From NCBI RefSeq assembly GCF_900128905.1, contig NZ_FQTV01000006.1, positions 124,001 through 188,000 of the forward strand: a stretch of DNA of 64,000 nt, given 5' to 3'. The stretch comes from Bacteroides luti. Its GTDB lineage: Bacteria; Bacteroidota; Bacteroidia; Bacteroidales; Bacteroidaceae. A program made the position numbers and the translations under genes. The notes under the pieces are model-generated. The model was not told where the DNA came from and ran no database searches. It saw nothing but the letters and a program-made list of their open reading frames with translations. This document shows positions 45,216-52,795 of this stretch, one piece after another. Every line of letters begins with the position of its first letter. Positions within the stretch are counted from its first letter, which is position 1.

Positions 45216-46109
45216 TTATCCTTTTAATCGGGCTATATTTTTCTCTAAAAGTATGGCTGGCTGATAAGACAGCTTAGCTTTTCTCAATCCTTCTATGCCC
45301 AAATCTTCCTCACGGTTCAAGTAAACAAACTGTTCTGGTATATGTTTGGCGAATTCTTGGTTTATAACATTATATGCTCCTTCAATCTCTGTGTCAGCTT
45401 TTTCCACATGAACTCCAAAAGTTTCATGATTAATAGGCATCCCAAAAGTGAATGCAGCAATTTTGCCGTTAACGTAAAGTATACCTCCGGTTAAACCTAA
45501 TTCGTCAAAGTGATTTAATGCATAAGTCAGAGATTTACGTTCATTGCCTAATCCATTTTGTTGCCCACAGTCGTTAGCCTTGCACCATTCTTCTTCCAAC
45601 CTCAAACATTCACTTATACGATCGGCTGTAATAGACACATATTCATAATCGGTATATGTTTTATAGAACTTATTTGCATGATTTCGTTTCGGCTGAAATT
45701 TTTTCCCTTTTAATTCGGCTAAATCGGTGCGGAGGTAAATGTAATCTACATAATCTCTGTTTGATGAAAAGTCGAACTTGCCAGGCATTAGTTTTTCTAT
45801 TTCATCTTTCATATTATTGCAAACGCCATACATCAAAAAAGATTTTCCCTCACTTGCGGCATCATCTATAATAGCCTCAAGAATCTTTTTTAAATCTCCT
45901 TCGCCAACCGGCATCATATAGGCTAGCTCATTATTCATGTGGAATTTGAATAACAAGAATCCATCAACTATGGCAAACTTTGTATCATACATAAATCGCC
46001 AGCTACATAAATTAGAGAACGAAAGATCGCAATTCTTTCTTTCGCTATTCATTGTAATAGAGGTAATAGCCTCTTTATCTTCGAGTGTTATATCTTTGAA
46101 TTTTATCAT
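45216..46109 (-). CDS. DUF2156 (phosphatidylglycerol lysyltransferase C-terminal-like) protein
   Basis: This 297-residue protein matches the DUF2156 family, which has a double GNAT fold as in the soluble part of MprF-type aminoacyl-phosphatidylglycerol synthases. Recognisable segments are FSFSNLCSWRF variants (LSFSNLCSWRFMYD near residue 30), KRNHANKFYKTY near residue 143 and YLNREEDLGIEGLRKAKLSYQP near the end. No MprF membrane domain is present. Aminoacyl or acyl transfer to lipid or peptide is possible but unproven. It precedes the GNAT gene closely. Confidence 0.8.
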   Translation of the reverse strand: MIKFKDITLEDKEAITSITMNSERKNCDLSFSNLCSWRFMYDTKFAIVDGFLLFKFHMNNELAYMMPVGEGDLKKILEAIIDDAASEGKSFLMYGVCNNMKDEIEKLMPGKFDFSSNRDYVDYIYLRTDLAELKGKKFQPKRNHANKFYKTYTDYEYVSITADRISECLRLEEEWCKANDCGQQNGLGNERKSLTYALNHFDELGLTGGILYVNGKIAAFTFGMPINHETFGVHVEKADTEIEGAYNVINQEFAKHIPEQFVYLNREEDLGIEGLRKAKLSYQPAILLEKNIARLKG

Positions 46110-46138
46110 ATGATATCACCAACAAATTATTTGCCATT

Positions 46139-46834
46139 TTATAATAAGTCTAACAATCTCAATATAGTAGGAGTGAAAAGTGCTGTGAAAATACCGTTTA
46201 AAGTAAGTCCTAAACTTGCATATGCACCATACTTCCCGCTTACGTCCATAGCCGTTGATGTGCCAACGGCATGTGCTGCGGTTCCCATTGAAAGCCCTTG
46301 TGCTATGGGACTTTCTATTTTTAAAAGAGACAATATCTGAAATCCGAATATGGCTCCGAATAATCCAACGCATACCACTACTGCTGCAGTTAACGATGGT
46401 ATTCCTCCAATTGTTTTTGTCACTTCCATAGCAATTGGAGTTGTGACAGATTTGGCAGCAAGCGACAAAATGACTTCTTTACTGCCACCTAGTAACTTAG
46501 CAATTAAAACTACTGAAATTACTCCAATTATGCAACCGGCTAGTTGCGAGAATAAAATAGGCCACAGTTGCTTTTTTATTTTCTCCAGTTGGAGATATAA
46601 AGGAACTCCAAGTGCTACAACTGCCGGCTTTAGCCAGAATTCAATAAATTGACCACCAAAATGGTATGTTTCGTAACTGATATTGCACAACCTTAAGAAT
46701 AAAATTAATGCAGCAATTGTAAGTAATATGGGGTTGAGCAAAACCCAACCAGTCTTCTGCTGAATATATTTGGAAAAGAAATAGATTCCAAATGTTATTG
46801 CTAAAAGGAATAAGGGGTTTTCTAGATAATTCAT
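46139..46834 (-). CDS. lrgB: LrgB-family membrane protein
   Basis: With the ATG at 46834 this is a 231-residue protein with about seven helices. Family motifs are WLKPAVVALGVPLYLQ, LAAKSVTTPIAMEV near residue 135 and AHAVGTSTAMD near residue 195. LrgAB proteins are holin-like regulators of murein hydrolases and in some bacteria carry metabolites such as pyruvate or glycolate. The start shares four bases with the lrgA stop (ATGA), so I prefer it to the longer in-frame reading. Confidence 0.9.
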   Translation of the reverse strand: MNYLENPLFLLAITFGIYFFSKYIQQKTGWVLLNPILLTIAALILFLRLCNISYETYHFGGQFIEFWLKPAVVALGVPLYLQLEKIKKQLWPILFSQLAGCIIGVISVVLIAKLLGGSKEVILSLAAKSVTTPIAMEVTKTIGGIPSLTAAVVVCVGLFGAIFGFQILSLLKIESPIAQGLSMGTAAHAVGTSTAMDVSGKYGAYASLGLTLNGIFTALFTPTILRLLDLL

Positions 46835-47169
46835 TTTATTTTTCTCATTAATTGGTGAACCCATCCTGTGACTACAAGTACCAGAATAGTACTGATTATT
46901 GATGCAATGGCAATCGGCCAGAACTGAGCTGATATAATATCAAAGTAAAGCATTAATGCAACCCCGGGGGGCACAAAAAAGAATCCTAAATTAGCAACCA
47001 GGAAATCAGACATTCCTTTTACCCATTTCAATTTTACCCAGCCTAGTTTTAGAAAAAGTGTAAGTAACAACATCCCAATTATACTTGATGGGAGTTTTAT
47101 CTCTGTGAGATAGACGGTTAATTCACCTAATGCCAAGCAACCAAACAAAATAAAGCACTGACGTATCAT
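46831..47169 (-). CDS. lrgA: CidA/LrgA-family membrane protein
   Basis: With the ATG at 47169 this is a 112-residue protein with four helices, starting MIRQCFILFGCLALGELTVYL and carrying KLPSSIIGMLLLTLFLKLGWVK and NLGFFFVPPGVALM, the CidA/LrgA pattern. It is a holin-like partner of LrgB. An earlier TTG reading start at 47196 overlaps the -7 promoter element and is rejected. Confidence 0.88.
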   Translation of the reverse strand: MIRQCFILFGCLALGELTVYLTEIKLPSSIIGMLLLTLFLKLGWVKLKWVKGMSDFLVANLGFFFVPPGVALMLYFDIISAQFWPIAIASIISTILVLVVTGWVHQLMRKIK

Positions 47170-47193
47170 AATGTATCCTATTAAAAACTGATG

Positions 47194-47201
47194 CAAAATT
47201 A
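47194..47201 (-). promoter_or_regulatory. -7 element of the lrgAB operon
   Basis: TAATTTTG on the minus strand matches TAnnTTTG, 24 bases before the chosen lrgA start. Confidence 0.55.
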
Positions 47202-47403
47202 GGGATTAATTGCTCAAATAACGAAAAAAGTATCATAAATGATTAATATGAAATATAATGTTTATTGATACTCATTTCAAAAACTTTTAAATTTGTTATG
47301 ATAAAAATTGATGCGTTATTGTATTTACTTTAAATATTTGTTCTTGTTTCTAAAAATAGCTAATTATAAACACTAAATTCTTTTTGATTTTGATATTAAT
47401 GGT

Positions 47404-47411
47404 TAAATTTG
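47404..47411 (+). promoter_or_regulatory. -7 element of the first TPR regulator
   Basis: TAAATTTG matches TAnnTTTG, 21 bases before the ATG. The second TPR regulator has the identical octamer at nearly the same distance. The nearest TTTG is only 17 bases upstream. Confidence 0.55.
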
Positions 47412-47432
47412 CCAAACTAGTGAAATCATTGT

Positions 47433-49097
47433 ATGAGAAGCATCATTCATTATATCGTTTTTATGTTATTTATTGCTTGCATCCTTTCTTCCTGCCGTTC
47501 AGATCGACAGTCGGATGATTATTTGGAGCATGCAGAATCTTTGTTGGATCAATATCCAGACAGCGCTTTAATTTTTCTGAATAAAATAACTCCAAAAGAT
47601 TTGTCAACTGGAGAATATGCACGTTATTGTCTACTCATGACTCAGGCGAGAGACAAAAATGGCCTGCCGTTGACTTCAGATTCGTTGATCAGCGTTGCCG
47701 TTGAATACTTTAATGATAAAAAAGATCTTGATACCAAAGCAAAAACTTATTTTTATGCAGGTCGCGTAAATCAGGATATGCAGAATGCTAAGCAAGCGAT
47801 GGAATATTTTCTAAAAGCAGCGGATTTCTTAGAAGATAGTAAAGATTATAAATTAAAGTATCTGATTTATTATTATTTAGGGGATCTTTATTTAAATGAA
47901 GGACTTTTTGATTCTGCTTTGAAATCGAATCGTCAGGCCTTTTATTATTCACAACTTCTTAATAATAAAGGCTATATGGCCTATGCTCTTAGAAGTATTG
48001 CTTTCGCATATTCAGGTAAAAAAGAACATCGCAATGCTTTAAAATATTATTTTAAAGTATTAAATATCCTTCCAAAATCGGATGTTAGTGCGCTTGCTAT
48101 ATTGTTTAATGAAATGGGTATCCAATATAATCATTTAAAGGACTATTCTCTTGCGCTTAAAACGGTTAATAAAGCTATTAGTATAAATCAGGATAGTGCT
48201 AAATTGCTATATAACTATTTTGTTAAAGCAGAGATTTATTCTAATACGCATCAATATGATTCAGCTTCTTATTTTTATAATAAAACGACACATAGCCTAG
48301 ACCTTTATACAAAAACTGAAAGCTATAATAAACTATCTAAACTAGAAAGAAATCGTGGAGATATAAATAAGGCGTTGTTTTATAATGATTCTTATTTAAA
48401 TTATAGAGACTCTATAGAAAGCAAATTACATGCTGATATGATTATAAAGATGCAAAATATTTATCAACATAAAAAGTCTGTTGAGAAAATACAATACCTT
48501 ACTTTGGAGAAAAATCAGCAAAAGATGGTTCTTTATTTAATTAGTGCCATCTCTTTAGGTATTTTGTCTTTGTTGGCTAGTATCCTTTTATTATACAGGA
48601 GTCGTAAAGAACGACAGACTCGTGAATTGGAATTAGTAGTTCAGAAAGAAAAAGAAGAGTCACAAATAGCAAAAGCCAGATTGCAAGAGAGCGAACTGGT
48701 AAGAATACGAAAAGAAAAAGAGTTGTTGGAAAAAGAAATGGAACTCCGCACTGACTTTTTTAGCAGACTTAATAATATTACTTTTCCTTTCCTTTCAGTT
48801 CAGGAAGGAAAAGAAGGATATATCAGGTTAACACAAGAAGATTGGGAGGCAATTGTTAAGAATACAGATGCAGCTTTCGACCATTTTTCTGTCCGCCTGG
48901 CTAAATCCTTTCCCGAACTTAAAAGAGATGAAATTCTCTTCTGCTGCTTAATAAAAATGAAATTAGGTTTAAACACGTTATCCTCTGTTTACAACCTTAC
49001 AAAAGATGCTATCTCAAAAAGAAAAGAACGTATTAAGAAGAATAAAATGAGAATAGAAGATGGGCGGTCGTTAGATCAATTCCTTGCCGATTTTTAG
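47433..49097 (+). CDS. Membrane-anchored TPR protein with C-terminal HTH-like domain
   Basis: This 554-residue protein begins with a lipoprotein-like signal (FIACILSSC, Cys at residue 21). It has a long helical TPR region (residues about 30-345: AKTYFYAGRVNQDMQNAKQAMEYFLKAADF and similar units), a membrane helix near residues 365-388, and a coiled coil (residues about 390-440). The C-terminal segment (ELKRDEILFCCLIKMKLGLNTLSSVYNLTKDAISKRKERI) resembles a LuxR-like HTH. The layout suggests an extracytoplasmic sensor joined to a cytoplasmic output. A paralog lies at 50291. Ligand and targets unknown. Confidence 0.78.
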   Translation: MRSIIHYIVFMLFIACILSSCRSDRQSDDYLEHAESLLDQYPDSALIFLNKITPKDLSTGEYARYCLLMTQARDKNGLPLTSDSLISVAVEYFNDKKDLDTKAKTYFYAGRVNQDMQNAKQAMEYFLKAADFLEDSKDYKLKYLIYYYLGDLYLNEGLFDSALKSNRQAFYYSQLLNNKGYMAYALRSIAFAYSGKKEHRNALKYYFKVLNILPKSDVSALAILFNEMGIQYNHLKDYSLALKTVNKAISINQDSAKLLYNYFVKAEIYSNTHQYDSASYFYNKTTHSLDLYTKTESYNKLSKLERNRGDINKALFYNDSYLNYRDSIESKLHADMIIKMQNIYQHKKSVEKIQYLTLEKNQQKMVLYLISAISLGILSLLASILLLYRSRKERQTRELELVVQKEKEESQIAKARLQESELVRIRKEKELLEKEMELRTDFFSRLNNITFPFLSVQEGKEGYIRLTQEDWEAIVKNTDAAFDHFSVRLAKSFPELKRDEILFCCLIKMKLGLNTLSSVYNLTKDAISKRKERIKKNKMRIEDGRSLDQFLADF

Positions 49098-49139
49098 TGT
49101 TTTTAATCTCTATTTTTTTAATTTGTCCAATATTACAGT

Positions 49140-49162
49140 CTCAAATTATTGTTTAATTTGAG
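49140..49162. repeat. Short perfect stem-loop
   Basis: A 9-base inverted repeat CTCAAATTA/TAATTTGAG has a 5-base loop, 42 bases after the TPR gene. It has no T-tract on either strand, so it is not a clear terminator; it may slow RNA decay or be chance in AT-rich DNA. Confidence 0.4.
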
Positions 49163-49217
49163 TTTAAGATATTGTATTATAGGTGATTAGCTGATGATTG
49201 AGATGTCCAACGTTTTT

Positions 49218-49249
49218 TTTGATTAATCAGCCTTTATCCATTATTTTTG
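49218..49249 (+). promoter_or_regulatory. Full consensus promoter of the DUF3244 gene
   Basis: TTTG (49218-49221), 20 bases, then TATTTTTG (49242-49249) fits the Bacteroides consensus. The ATG follows 50 bases later, so the small gene has its own promoter independent of the TPR regulator. Confidence 0.8.
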
Positions 49250-49299
49250 TATCAAGCAATTTTTGAAATCGAATTTAAAAAATATTAAAAATAAGCATT

Positions 49300-49677
49300 A
49301 TGAAAAAGTCATTATTCATTGCAATGTGTTGCTCGCTCTTTTTTGTGTCATCTTTGTATGCGGAAACTTATGACTCAAATTTAATCAATTTACAAGCAGG
49401 TCGTGATAAGAGTTTTAGACCAACATCTGTTGTAGAAACTGCAATTCCTATAACTGCAACCATTGATGTAGATTTGGTAACTCTAAGTTTTACTTCAAAT
49501 TTAGGAAATGCAACTGTCACTATTGAGAACTCTTTGGGCGAAGTTGTGTATGAAAATACATTGAATGCTCAAGCCGGAACAATTCTTCCAATCTCTTTAG
49601 CTGGATCAGAATCTGATACATACTATATTGAGATTAATAGTGGTAGCAAGAAATGGTTTGGAGAATTTGATTTATAA
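49300..49677 (+). CDS. DUF3244 family exported protein
   Basis: This 125-residue protein has a clear signal peptide (residues 1-21, KKSLFIAMCCSLFFVSSLYA). The mature part is a small beta-sandwich of the DUF3244 type (DLVTLSFTSNLGNATVTIENSLGEVVYENTLNAQAG split over two strands, ending KKWFGEFDL). DUF3244 proteins are common in Bacteroides and often lie beside TPR regulators; their job is unknown. It has its own strong promoter and is followed by a hairpin terminator at 49734-49759. Confidence 0.82.
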   Translation: MKKSLFIAMCCSLFFVSSLYAETYDSNLINLQAGRDKSFRPTSVVETAIPITATIDVDLVTLSFTSNLGNATVTIENSLGEVVYENTLNAQAGTILPISLAGSESDTYYIEINSGSKKWFGEFDL

Positions 49678-49733
49678 TAAAAATCAATTTAATCGATTGA
49701 TTAATTAGATAGTTATTGACACTCAGTTTTAAG

Positions 49734-49759
49734 CGCTGACTTTTGTGAAAAAGTCAGCG
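49734..49759 (+). terminator. Hairpin terminator after the DUF3244 gene
   Basis: An 11-base stem (CGCTGACTTTT with AAAAGTCAGCG) has a 4-base loop GTGA and is followed by GCTTTTATAA. It begins 57 bases after the DUF3244 stop codon. The short T-tract makes it moderately strong. Confidence 0.7.
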
Positions 49760-49789
49760 GCTTTTATAAATATTAGTTTTAGTTTGGAT

Positions 49790-50215
49790 ATGAATATGAC
49801 TAACATGAAATATAATATAAATAATATGTATAGTTATTACCGTAATTTAGGGAACCATATAAACTGTAAGCCTGCTATGATCTGCATGGATACGGTTCAT
49901 CTTGTTAATGAAGGGATGCGAAAAGATTCGATTATAATCAATGAAATAAAACCAAATGCTACTTTGTTTCAAGGGCACGATGTTAAAGTATATCCTCGTT
50001 CTGAGGATAATTCATTGCTGATTGAAATAACCGGAATGTCTAAAAATATAAAAGCTACTGTTTATCTATTTTCTTTAGAAGGAACTTTGTTGCAAATGAA
50101 CAACGTTTCACAGACTAAAACTATTATTGATGTACCTTCTATGCCAAATGGCAGATATCTTATGAATATTCAAATAGGAAAGGATATTCTTACCTGGAAA
50201 ATAACTAAGCAATAG
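49790..50215 (+). CDS. Small protein with sorting-tail-like C-terminus
   Basis: From the ATG at 49790 it has 141 residues; ATGs at 49796 and 49805 are also possible. A GTG at 49745 keeps the frame open but lies in the loop of the preceding terminator. No normal signal peptide is visible. The second half (VKVYPRSEDNSLLIEI, YLFSLEGTLLQMNN, SMPNGRYLMNIQIGKDILTWKITKQ) looks like a type A Por-secretion C-terminal domain or a DUF3244-type sandwich. The missing export signal is odd: either the start is misjudged or the 5' end has decayed. Confidence 0.55.
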   Translation: MNMTNMKYNINNMYSYYRNLGNHINCKPAMICMDTVHLVNEGMRKDSIIINEIKPNATLFQGHDVKVYPRSEDNSLLIEITGMSKNIKATVYLFSLEGTLLQMNNVSQTKTIIDVPSMPNGRYLMNIQIGKDILTWKITKQ

Positions 50216-50262
50216 TTATTTTATATAAAATGGGATTTAGGATGTATTTTGGATAATTTTTT

Positions 50263-50270
50263 TAAATTTG
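50263..50270 (+). promoter_or_regulatory. -7 element of the second TPR regulator
   Basis: TAAATTTG matches TAnnTTTG, 20 bases before the ATG. It is the same octamer as upstream of the paralogous gene at 47433. Confidence 0.55.
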
Positions 50271-50290
50271 CGGATTGTTTATTATGAAAT

Positions 50291-51937
50291 ATGATAATGA
50301 AACATCCAATCCTGTTTTTCTGTTTTTTGTTACTTTTGTTTAGTACGCTTTTCTCATGCCGTCCTAATCGCTCTTCCTATGATCTGTTGATGCGGGCTGA
50401 AACCCTTATTGATAAATATCCAGATAGTACTTTAATCTTATTACGCAAAGTTAATTCTGGTGCTTTGGATAAATCAGATAATGCACGATATTGTCTGCTT
50501 ATGACAAAAGCGCTTTTTAAAAATTCTATTCCTATTGTTTCGGATTCACTTATTAGCATTGCATTAGATTATTATAATAATAGTGGAGATTCTCTTAAAA
50601 AAGCAGAGACTTACTTTTATTTTGGGCAAGTGAATGCTGATATGAAAAATTCGAAACTTGCAATGGAATCTTTATTAAAAGCGGCTGATTTTGCTTCTTA
50701 TACTAGAAACTATAAATTATTATACCTCATATATTATTATTTGGGAGATCTCCATTTAAATGAATTTTTGTATGGTCCAGCTATTAAAATGCACCAAAAG
50801 GCTCTTTCTTATTCTAAATTGTTGAATGATAGTTCATACATTACTCATGCTCTAAGGAACCTTGCCATTTCGTATGCTGGTGATAATAAAAAGGATAGTG
50901 CTTTAATTAATTATTATTTAGCATTGAAGGTTATCCCTAAATCGGACACTGCAACTCTTATAGCCTTATATAATGAAATGGGAGGTGTTTATGAAAATTT
51001 GGGTAACTATACGCTAGCTATTGAATCTGTAAATAAGGCTTTAGCATTAGATACTTCTACTGAAGATCCTTGTTATAGTTATGTGACTAAAGCACATACT
51101 TATCTAAAAATGGAAAAATATGATTCTGCAATTTATTATTATAATAAAACAATATATAGTACAAATTTGTATACCCGTGCATCCTGTTATAATGGACTAG
51201 CTGAAGCATATTATGCTAAAGGGAATTCCAAAAAGGCTTTTCTGCTAATGAATACTTTTAATAAGTATAGAGATACAATAGAAAATCAAACTAAGACAGC
51301 TGCTGTTGTTGAAGTTCAGAATATATATCAGCATGGAAAAGCTAAGGAACAGATTCAAAGATTACTCTTGGAGAAGAAAGAGCAAACGATCGCTTTTTAC
51401 CATTGGGGACTTTTATCCTTTATTCTATTGCTTCTATTGTCTGGTTCCTTCTTTATTTATAGAAGCCGAAATAAGAAAGAGTTATTAGAAAAAAGCAGGA
51501 TGTTGCTGGAACAAGAAAATAAGTTGATTAGGATGAGAGAGAAAGAGTCTCAACTTAGAGAAGACTTTTTTAAGAAGCTTAATAAACTAAATAAAATACC
51601 TTCATTAGGGCTGAATAATGCCAAAAATAAAGAGTCGTTGTCTGATGATGTAGTAAGAATCTCCCTAACAGACCGTGACTGGGATGAGCTTATAAGAAAT
51701 ATTGATGTGGCTTATGATCATTTTACCGATCGATTAAAAAGAGAATATCCTAATTTAACACTCCAGGAAATTCATCTTTGCTGTTTAGTTAAAATTAAAG
51801 TTGCACGTAATGACTTAGCAAATATTTTTTGTATTACCCCTCAGAGTGTAAAAACAACTAAGTACAGAATTAAAAAAGAAAAAATGGGAATCCTTGATAG
51901 AGATATCTCCCTTGATCTTTTTCTGGAAAAGTTCTAA
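50291..51937 (+). CDS. Membrane-anchored TPR protein with C-terminal HTH-like domain (paralog)
   Basis: This 548-residue paralog of the 47433 gene has the same plan. It has a lipobox-like signal (STLFSC, Cys about 23), TPR units (KAETYFYFGQVNADMKNSKLAMESLLKAADF), and a membrane helix near residues 370-392. A coiled coil and a C-terminal HTH-like segment follow (LTLQEIHLCCLVKIKVARNDLANIFCITPQSVKTTKYRIKKEKMG). Here the HTH is clearer: the IFCITPQSVKTTKYRI part fits a recognition helix. The start could also be the ATG two codons later. Ligand and targets unknown. Confidence 0.78.
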   Translation: MIMKHPILFFCFLLLLFSTLFSCRPNRSSYDLLMRAETLIDKYPDSTLILLRKVNSGALDKSDNARYCLLMTKALFKNSIPIVSDSLISIALDYYNNSGDSLKKAETYFYFGQVNADMKNSKLAMESLLKAADFASYTRNYKLLYLIYYYLGDLHLNEFLYGPAIKMHQKALSYSKLLNDSSYITHALRNLAISYAGDNKKDSALINYYLALKVIPKSDTATLIALYNEMGGVYENLGNYTLAIESVNKALALDTSTEDPCYSYVTKAHTYLKMEKYDSAIYYYNKTIYSTNLYTRASCYNGLAEAYYAKGNSKKAFLLMNTFNKYRDTIENQTKTAAVVEVQNIYQHGKAKEQIQRLLLEKKEQTIAFYHWGLLSFILLLLLSGSFFIYRSRNKKELLEKSRMLLEQENKLIRMREKESQLREDFFKKLNKLNKIPSLGLNNAKNKESLSDDVVRISLTDRDWDELIRNIDVAYDHFTDRLKREYPNLTLQEIHLCCLVKIKVARNDLANIFCITPQSVKTTKYRIKKEKMGILDRDISLDLFLEKF

Positions 51938-52089
51938 ATATTACTTTATTGAGCATTGCTTAACTTCAATTGTTACCGTAAAAGCTATTGCTTTTTTGTT
52001 AATGTGCTCATTATTAGTAAATTGTAATTTTTATTTTGTTACCCTATTTTTTATCAATTTCTCATTTTATTCCCGAAATTTGTTTCGTA

Positions 52090-52206
52090 CTTCAAAATAT
52101 AGAACTCCCCGGGAATACTATAAATGAGCAATGGTTAGGGATTTTATAAAGTAGTGGTTGTTAAGCGAGCAATGAATTTCACTCTCCCGGGGTTCTATTT
52201 TTTTTT
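52090..52206 (+). ncRNA. Candidate structured small RNA or attenuated leader
   Basis: Arms ATAGAAC-TC-CCCGGGA (52099-52114) and TCCCGGGGTTCTAT (52185-52198) pair over 14 bases with a 2-base bulge. The 70-base interior can form further helices (TACTATAAA near 52117 with TTTATAAAGTA near 52144; the word GAGCAATG occurs twice). Nine T follow at 52198-52206. GAAATTTG at 52075-52082 is one base off the -7 consensus and at the right distance. It may instead be just the terminator region of the upstream TPR gene. Confidence 0.45.
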
Positions 52207-52322
52207 AGATGTATAAATCTTTGATTGAATCTTACTACTGCATTAATACTAATCAGAGATATCAAGCTAAAACAGATCTTCGATTATTCTTTTTAAAGTC
52301 ACTAGAATCTAATTTGTATTCT

Positions 52323-52410
52323 TGTACAAAAGAATTTTTTCTTCTGTACAAATGAATTAATTGTTTTGTACAAGAGAATCTATTCTTTTGTACAAGAATA
52401 CTAAAAGATT
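52323..52410. repeat. Tandem array, four units of 22 bases, core TGTACAA
   Basis: TGTACAA starts at 52323, 52345, 52367 and 52389, exactly 22 bases apart, followed each time by a purine-rich stretch (AAGAAT, ATGAAT, GAGAAT, GAATAC). The core is part of the palindrome TTGTACAA. A half-unit without the core precedes it at about 52301-52322. Confidence 0.85.
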
Positions 52411-52486
52411 ATACCAATTAATTAAAAACAACTAGAAGAAAAGAAACTTCGCCATGGCTTAGATAAAAAGTTAGAGTTGTGAATTA

Positions 52487-52589
52487 GCGCTAAATCGCTA
52501 GATCACCGCTAGATTAAATTAAATTGATCTAGCACCATTTTTGCATTTATTATCAGATAGTTATATGCCTACTGCTAGATTGCTAGATC
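52487..52589 (-). repeat. 103-base CTAGC-rich dispersed element, copy 2 (inverted)
   Basis: Read on the minus strand it aligns gap-free to 24862-24964. It begins with GATCTAGC-A-ATCTAGCAGTA, has GCTAGATCAAT at element positions 57-67, and ends ATCTAGCGGTGATCTAGC-G-ATTTAGCGC. The spacing of the words (8; 11 and 8) is the same as in copy 1. Confidence 0.8.
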
Positions 52590-52758
52590 AATTTGCAAAA
52601 AAAGTTTTTTGAGGAGACTTATTTTTAAAATAACCAGGATTCTTGAAAGTAAGTTTTATGTTTAGAAGGTCTATTTTATTCTCACATGGTAATTGAACAA
52701 GAGCGTCTTTTATCTGTTTTTTAGTTTATTTATTGTGCTGATATGCAGATTTAATTTG

Positions 52759-52766
52759 TATTTTTG
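52759..52766 (+). promoter_or_regulatory. -7 element of the ferritin-like/VIT1 gene
   Basis: TATTTTTG matches TAnnTTTG, 29 bases before the ATG. The nearest TTG upstream is 23 bases away, slightly too far. Confidence 0.5.
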
Positions 52767-52795
52767 TTTATACTATAAAACTTAACTCGTATACA

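Larger units (their letters stand above)
51938..52795. other. 858-base non-coding region before the VIT1 gene
   Basis: The region holds a candidate structured RNA ending in nine T (52090-52206), a four-unit 22-base tandem array (52323-52410), the second copy of the 103-base CTAGC element (52487-52589) and a -7 element for the next gene (52759-52766). No credible coding sequence is seen on either strand. Confidence 0.7.

Noticed and set aside
49140..49162. Intrinsic terminator after the first TPR gene
   Set aside because: The stem is AT-rich and no T-tract follows on either strand.
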